Assembly: GCA_002408105.1 (NCBI GenBank) | Contig: DHQM01000149.1 | Location: 1 to 11,054, forward strand | Source of the DNA: Gammaproteobacteria bacterium UBA5338 | GTDB lineage: Bacteria; Pseudomonadota; Gammaproteobacteria; Pseudomonadales; UBA5862 | DNA: 11,054 bases | Direction of reading: 5' to 3' | Shown: one piece after another, positions 6,813-11,054 of the stretch | How positions within the stretch are numbered: position 1 is the first letter of the stretch | Layout: each line of letters opens with the position of its first letter | Notes under the pieces: generated by a model | What the model saw: the letters and a program-made list of their open reading frames with translations, nothing else | Told to the model about the DNA's origin: nothing | The model's database searches: none | Made by a program: the position numbers and the translations under genes

Positions 6813-6874
6813 CTCGGCGCAGCTGTAAAAAAACTCGACAGGCGCCGAGGCAGGGCCGGGCAGCTCGGCCCGGC
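6813..6874 (-). terminator. Inverted-repeat region after the RND exporter gene, probable terminator
   Basis: Starting 12 bases after the exporter stop codon, GCCGGGC (6855-6861) and GCCCGGC (6868-6874) form a perfect 7-bp stem with a 6-base loop. Beyond it, CTCGGCGC (6813-6820) pairs with GCGCCGAG (6842-6849), extended inward by CTGT (6823-6826) with ACAG (6838-6841) after a 2-base bulge. The loop of this second structure holds a run of seven A on plus, seven T on minus (6827-6833). On the minus strand a small CTCG/CGAG stem directly precedes the T7. Together this probably ends the efflux transcript, but the stable first stem is over 20 bases from the T-run, so the exact mechanism is unclear. 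Confidence 0.45.
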
Positions 6875-6886
6875 GCAAGAGAGATG

Positions 6887-9800
6887 CTACGCGTTCGGCT
6901 CAGGTTCGCTCACGGCCGCATAGGCCTTGGCCATGCGCTCACTGCGAAACCGCAGGCGGAAGTTCTCGATCAAGGAGTACATCGCCGGCACCACCACCAG
7001 GGTCAGCAAGGTGGAGCTGACCATCCCACCGATGACCGTGAGCGCCAGCGGTACGTTGGTTTCCGCCCCCACACCCTGGTCCACCGCGGCCGGTAGCATG
7101 GCCAAGATGAGCGTGAGCGAGGTCATGACCACCGGGCGCATTCGGATAGGACAAGCCGCCCGCAAAGCTTCATCGACCCCCATGCCCCGGTCCCGGTACT
7201 GGTTGGTCAGGTCCACCAGGAGGATGGAATTTTTCGCCACCAGGCCCATCAGCAGAATCATTCCGATCATTGAGTAGATGACCAACTCGGAGTCGAACAA
7301 CCACAAGGCGAACAGGCCCCCGACAATCGCCAGCGGCTGCGCCATCATCACGATGAACGGCTGAATGAACCCGTTGAACTGGCTCGCCAACACCATGTAC
7401 AGGAGCACCAGCGCCAACACCAGCGCAAAACCCACCGCTGCGATCGCCTCGCCAAAACTGCGAGCCTGCCCCTTCACATCGATGTCGAACCCTGGTGGCA
7501 AATCAGCAGCTTCGCGTTCAACGATGGCCAAGGCTTCGGCCAGCGGGGCTTCGGGCGTGATGTAGAAGGTCGCGGCGTACTTGAGGTTGAACTTGCCAAT
7601 CTTGGTTGGCCCAAGCCCAGTCTCGAAGCGTGCCACCGTATCGGCCCGCACCAACTCACCAGAACTGGAGCGCAGGTATAGCTTTTTCAAATCAAGCGGC
7701 GTGCCAATGTCGCTCTCTCTGGCCTTGATGCGCACGTCATAGCGCTCTCCGGTACCGGAGGTGTCGTTGAAATACGCGACGTCGAGCCCACCCAAAAGGG
7801 CGTTGATGGTCACCGCCACATCCGTTGCAGTGAGGCCAAGGCTTGCGGCGCGCACCCGGTCGACCTGCACTTCCAGCTGCGGCAGGTCGGTCTGCAAGTC
7901 GAGGTCAACGTTGCCGAGGGCAGCATGTTGCTGCAACTGGTTCAGAAAGACCTGGCTTTGCGCGGCCAATTCATCGAAATTCTGGGCCCGCAGCACCACT
8001 TGCAGTGGGTCGCTGCGCCCACCGCCCATTGGGTTCGGCGGCACAACAAACGCGCGCACACCGACGACTTCGTTGAAGCGCTGCTGCACCAGGTCTTCGA
8101 CCTCCTGCTGCGAGCGCTCGCGCTCAGCCTTCTCCGTCAGGCGGACCATGATGACTGCCTCGCTGACCTGCTGGCCGGTCATCAGCCCCACAGCGGAGAA
8201 GTGGTTGAGCACCTCGGGCTGGTCATCAAGTATTTCGAGGGCCTGGCGCAAGCGGTTTTCGGTGTAATCCACCGTCGCGCCCACTGGCCCCTTGAGAAAG
8301 ACCATGAAGCGGCTCTCATCGGTTTCAGGGTTGAATCCCTTGCCGATGTTCATGAAAAAATAGCCACTCGAGAGCACCACCAGGGTGCCAATGCCGAGAA
8401 TGAGCCAGCGGTGCCCCAAGGTGAAATTGAGCAACCCGCGGTATTGGTCCTCTGAGCGCTGGATCACGCCCTCGTTGAACTGGGCGATGCGCCCGAGCTT
8501 GTGCTCGCGCTTAAGGAACCGGGAGCACAACACCGGCGTGAGGGTGAGGGAAACAAAAAAGGACACCATCACCCCGACAGTCACCACCACGGCGAAGGAC
8601 TGAAAGAACTTGCCAATCAGCCCGCTCATAAAGATGACCGGGCCAAAAATGGACACCAGGGCCAAGCTGGCCGCCAGCACCGCAAAAAACACCTCGTTGC
8701 TGCCGCTAATCGCCGAGGTGACCGGATTGGAGTCCAAGGTGGTGCGGTGGCGGTGGATGTTTTCAAGCACCACGATGGCGTCATCCACCACCACACCGAT
8801 CAGCAACAGCAGCGCCAGCAGCGTGAACCCGTTGAACGTGAAGTTGGCGAAGTACATCACTGCCACCGCACCAAGCAGCGAAACCGGGATGGCCAAGGAG
8901 ACGATGATGGTCGAGCGCCAATCGTGGAGAAACACCAACACCACCAGGGCGGCGAGCAGGGTGCCAAATACGATGTGTTCCTCAAGGCTGGCAATCAGGC
9001 CACGGACAAACAGTGAGTCGTCGGTGGCAATGGTGACCTCCATGCCCGGCGGCAGGTTGGGCCGCACGTCTTCGTCGATCACGCGTTTCACCGCATCGAT
9101 GACCGCGACCATGTTGGCGTTGCTGACCTTGACGACACCGAGCCCGGCTGTGTTCATGCCTTGGAACAGGCCGAATGCGCGGCGGTCCGCGACTCCATCT
9201 TCTACGGTCGCAACTTCTCTGAGCTTGATGGGCGAGCCTTCCCGGTAGCCGACGACCAACTCCTGAAGTTCACGAACGTCGTGGTACTCCTGGTCCAACT
9301 TGATGAGAAACTCGCGATTTTGACCCACCATGAAGCCGCCGGGGTACTGCACGTGCTGGGTCTGAACCGCACGAATCAGGTCATTGGCCGTGATGCTCAG
9401 CGCAGCCATGCGCTCCAAGTCCACGTTGATGCGGATCGTGCGTTCATCGCTGCCACCCATCATCAAGTTGCCGACGCCCTCGATGCCCTCGAGCTGCTTC
9501 TTGACGATGTTCTTGGCGTACTCGCTGAGCTGCTGCTTGGTGCGGTCGCCGGAAAGCACCACCCACATGATGGGGAAGGCGCCGAACTCGATCTTGCGAA
9601 TCACGGTGTCTTCAGCATCGTCAGGCAGCTGCCCCTGCACGACATTGACCTTGCTCTGAATCTCGTTGAACGCCACCTCGAGGTCTTTGGTGGATTTGAA
9701 AAAGACCACCACATTGGACACGCTCGGCGTGGACGTGGCCTCGATGTAGTCGATGCCGGTCACACTGTTAACCGCACCCTCGATGATGTTGGTGATGCTG

Positions 9801-9982
9801 GTGTCGATGACTTCAGGGTTGGCGCCAGGCAGCACCGTGGTGACGGAAATGATGGGGAAATCCACGTTCGGCCATCGATCGACACCGATGCGGAACACAC
9901 TGATCAACCCAACCAGCACGATGACCAGGTTGACCATGTAGGCCATCGCGTAGCGCTTGATGGAAAGCTCTGGCAGTGTCAT
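6887..9982 (-). CDS. RND efflux transporter, inner-membrane subunit (AcrB/HAE1 type)
   Basis: This is a 1031-residue proton-driven exporter of the resistance-nodulation-division superfamily, full length for the hydrophobe/amphiphile efflux (HAE1) class. The first membrane helix is near residues 12-30. A large periplasmic porter loop follows, then the helix cluster from about 335 to 560, a second periplasmic loop, and the final helices from about 855 to 1010. The proton-relay residues are present: Asp400 and Asp401 in VVVDDAIVVLEN and Lys917 in VAKNSILLVD. Family knowledge says it forms a trimer and works with a periplasmic adaptor and an outer-membrane channel. AAGGAGG (complement of 9990-9996) lies seven bases before the ATG. 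The start overlaps the adaptor stop as ATGA, indicating translational coupling. The substrate is unknown; drugs, bile-like compounds, solvents or metabolites are all possible. Confidence 0.96.
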   Translation of the reverse strand: MTLPELSIKRYAMAYMVNLVIVLVGLISVFRIGVDRWPNVDFPIISVTTVLPGANPEVIDTSITNIIEGAVNSVTGIDYIEATSTPSVSNVVVFFKSTKDLEVAFNEIQSKVNVVQGQLPDDAEDTVIRKIEFGAFPIMWVVLSGDRTKQQLSEYAKNIVKKQLEGIEGVGNLMMGGSDERTIRINVDLERMAALSITANDLIRAVQTQHVQYPGGFMVGQNREFLIKLDQEYHDVRELQELVVGYREGSPIKLREVATVEDGVADRRAFGLFQGMNTAGLGVVKVSNANMVAVIDAVKRVIDEDVRPNLPPGMEVTIATDDSLFVRGLIASLEEHIVFGTLLAALVVLVFLHDWRSTIIVSLAIPVSLLGAVAVMYFANFTFNGFTLLALLLLIGVVVDDAIVVLENIHRHRTTLDSNPVTSAISGSNEVFFAVLAASLALVSIFGPVIFMSGLIGKFFQSFAVVVTVGVMVSFFVSLTLTPVLCSRFLKREHKLGRIAQFNEGVIQRSEDQYRGLLNFTLGHRWLILGIGTLVVLSSGYFFMNIGKGFNPETDESRFMVFLKGPVGATVDYTENRLRQALEILDDQPEVLNHFSAVGLMTGQQVSEAVIMVRLTEKAERERSQQEVEDLVQQRFNEVVGVRAFVVPPNPMGGGRSDPLQVVLRAQNFDELAAQSQVFLNQLQQHAALGNVDLDLQTDLPQLEVQVDRVRAASLGLTATDVAVTINALLGGLDVAYFNDTSGTGERYDVRIKARESDIGTPLDLKKLYLRSSSGELVRADTVARFETGLGPTKIGKFNLKYAATFYITPEAPLAEALAIVEREAADLPPGFDIDVKGQARSFGEAIAAVGFALVLALVLLYMVLASQFNGFIQPFIVMMAQPLAIVGGLFALWLFDSELVIYSMIGMILLMGLVAKNSILLVDLTNQYRDRGMGVDEALRAACPIRMRPVVMTSLTLILAMLPAAVDQGVGAETNVPLALTVIGGMVSSTLLTLVVVPAMYSLIENFRLRFRSERMAKAYAAVSEPEPNA

Positions 9983-11054
9983 CGAATGGCCTCCTTCACC
10001 CGCACTGGCGCGCCATCGGTCAAGTAGTAGGCACCAAAGGTGGCCACAGTCTCGCCACCTTCAAGCCCCTCGGTGATTTCAATTTCGTCCTGGGTCCAGA
10101 CACCGGTCTTGACATACCGCTGCACCGCCTTGTCGCCCTCAATCAAGTACACCACGGCGCCTTTGGGTCGCTGCACAACAGCCACATCCGGGACGACCAC
10201 GCTGGTGCGTTCTTCGAGAATCAGCGTGCCATCGACACTCGCGCCGGGCTTCCAGCCACCGGGGTTGGTGACCTCCACGATGATGTCCGCACTCAGGCTG
10301 CGCGCGTCGATGGTCGGGCGGATCTCTGTGACCACCCCTTCGGCTTCGACACTGTCCTCCCGGTTGAGTCGCAGCAACACCCGTTGGCCGGGCGACAGAC
10401 GGTCTGCGATGACTTCCGGATACGGCAAAATAATCTGCAGCAGGTCCGCCGCGGTGATCTCGAAAAGCGCGGTGCCAGGGCGCACATAGTCGCCCACCGA
10501 CACCTCACGCACCACCACCTCGCCATCCACCGGTGCAACCACATCGGTCTTGTCCAGGTTGCGGGCAACGATTTCGACCCTGGCGCGTGCCGCCTCTAGT
10601 TGTTGGATGAGGACCCGCTTGCTCGCTTCGATGTCCTCAAGCTGGGTTTTGGAGACAAAGTCGTCCTGACTCAGGTCTTGATAGCGCTTGAGCAGGCGCT
10701 CCTGGTTCTCAAGCTGGGCCTCGATCCGCCGCACATCGGCAGTGGCCGCTTTCAACTCGGCCCCATAGGCGGTGCGATCAATGGTCAGCAGGCGCTCGCC
10801 CTGTTTGACCCGGGCACCCACATCGACCAGCACGTCAACGACCTGCCCAGCGACCTCCGCCGCGACCACGGGCCTGGCCTTCGCTTCAACGCGGCCCACC
10901 GCGGTCTCCGTCACCAGCACCGGCCGCGCCTCGGCCTGTATAGCAGAGACCAGAGTGGCCGGACGCTGGCGCGCCTGGTCCTCGGGATGCTCCTCCTTGG
11001 CGCCACATCCGGTCAATACCAAGCCCAGCGCCAGGAACGGCCAAAGTAGGCGGG
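9979..11054 (-). CDS. RND efflux periplasmic adaptor (membrane fusion lipoprotein), 5' end cut off
   Basis: This is an adaptor of the HlyD/AcrA family that bridges the RND exporter to an outer-membrane channel. The first start codon within the window is a TTG at 11020-11022, but it is not the true start. The frame stays open to the window edge and encodes RLLWPFLALGLVLTGCGAKEE, whose hydrophobic stretch and lipobox LTGC mark a lipoprotein signal peptide; the lipid-modified Cys is encoded at 11005-11007. The start codon therefore lies just beyond 11054, and the full protein is about 360 residues or slightly more. After the Cys come a first lipoyl half (VAGQVVDVLVDVGARVKQGE), a helical coiled-coil hairpin rich in Glu, Gln, Arg and Leu, the second lipoyl half (VVAPVDGEVVVREVSVGDYV), and beta-barrel and membrane-proximal regions. 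The stop overlaps the exporter start, so the pair is one operon. No outer-membrane factor gene is seen. Confidence 0.94.
   Translation of the reverse strand, partial: RLLWPFLALGLVLTGCGAKEEHPEDQARQRPATLVSAIQAEARPVLVTETAVGRVEAKARPVVAAEVAGQVVDVLVDVGARVKQGERLLTIDRTAYGAELKAATADVRRIEAQLENQERLLKRYQDLSQDDFVSKTQLEDIEASKRVLIQQLEAARARVEIVARNLDKTDVVAPVDGEVVVREVSVGDYVRPGTALFEITAADLLQIILPYPEVIADRLSPGQRVLLRLNREDSVEAEGVVTEIRPTIDARSLSADIIVEVTNPGGWKPGASVDGTLILEERTSVVVPDVAVVQRPKGAVVYLIEGDKAVQRYVKTGVWTQDEIEITEGLEGGETVATFGAYYLTDGAPVRVKEAIR

Larger units (their letters stand above)
6653..6886. other. Intergenic region between RND exporter and PEP-CTERM genes
   Basis: This 234-base gap lies between two minus-strand genes. 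Read in their direction it holds inverted repeats and a T-run just after the exporter stop (6813-6874), then a sigma-54-type promoter match (6743-6758), a likely leader of about 80 bases, and the ribosome binding site of the PEP-CTERM gene. A short GGGGT/ACCCC repeat (6723-6727, 6737-6741) lies at or just after the predicted transcription start. The centre is noticeably more AT-rich than the flanking genes. No small open frame looks credible. Confidence 0.55.

Noticed and set aside
9161..10027. Open frame of 288 codons on the plus strand opposite the RND exporter
   Set aside because: It is antisense to conserved RND coding sequence, and its His- and Asp-rich translation is what the reverse strand of such a gene gives. 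The exporter motifs confirm the minus strand.

Overview
The window is high-GC bacterial DNA with proteobacterial character: a glutathione-dependent glyoxalase II, an AcrB-type RND exporter with a lipoprotein adaptor, a PilZ domain and a PEP-CTERM (exosortase-sorted) protein. A gamma- or betaproteobacterium is the best guess. There is no ribosomal RNA or other marker gene to settle it. No tRNA, rRNA, insertion sequence, CRISPR array or phage gene was recognised.

Layout. Positions 1-560 hold no convincing gene, only short inverted repeats. Then come a dienelactone-hydrolase-family enzyme (561-1241, +) and a large amidohydrolase of the N-acyl-D-amino-acid deacylase type (1320-3233, +). A small single-domain PilZ protein (3251-3526, -) converges on the amidohydrolase with only 17 bases between the stop codons. 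A second plus-strand group follows: an SDR oxidoreductase (3700-4467), glyoxalase II gloB (4536-5306) and a HIT-family hydrolase (5334-5780). The right half is on the minus strand: a secreted PEP-CTERM protein (5882-6652), an RND inner-membrane exporter (6887-9982) and its periplasmic adaptor (9979 to beyond the right edge).

How the genes work together. The adaptor and exporter overlap by four bases (ATGA) and clearly form a translationally coupled efflux operon; no outer-membrane channel is in view. gloB and the HIT gene are 27 bases apart, with the SDR gene 68 bases before gloB, so these three may share a transcript. The dienelactone hydrolase, amidohydrolase and SDR are general catabolic enzymes whose substrates cannot be read from sequence. 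The PEP-CTERM gene has its own signals: a good sigma-54 (-24/-12) promoter match upstream and an intrinsic terminator just after its stop.

Novelty. Most of the window is ordinary housekeeping and catabolic content, and no clearly undescribed system is visible. The best leads are the sigma-54-type promoter and nested inverted repeats in front of the PEP-CTERM gene. Next come that protein's possible sugar-binding-like C-terminal module and the divergent metal site of the amidohydrolase.
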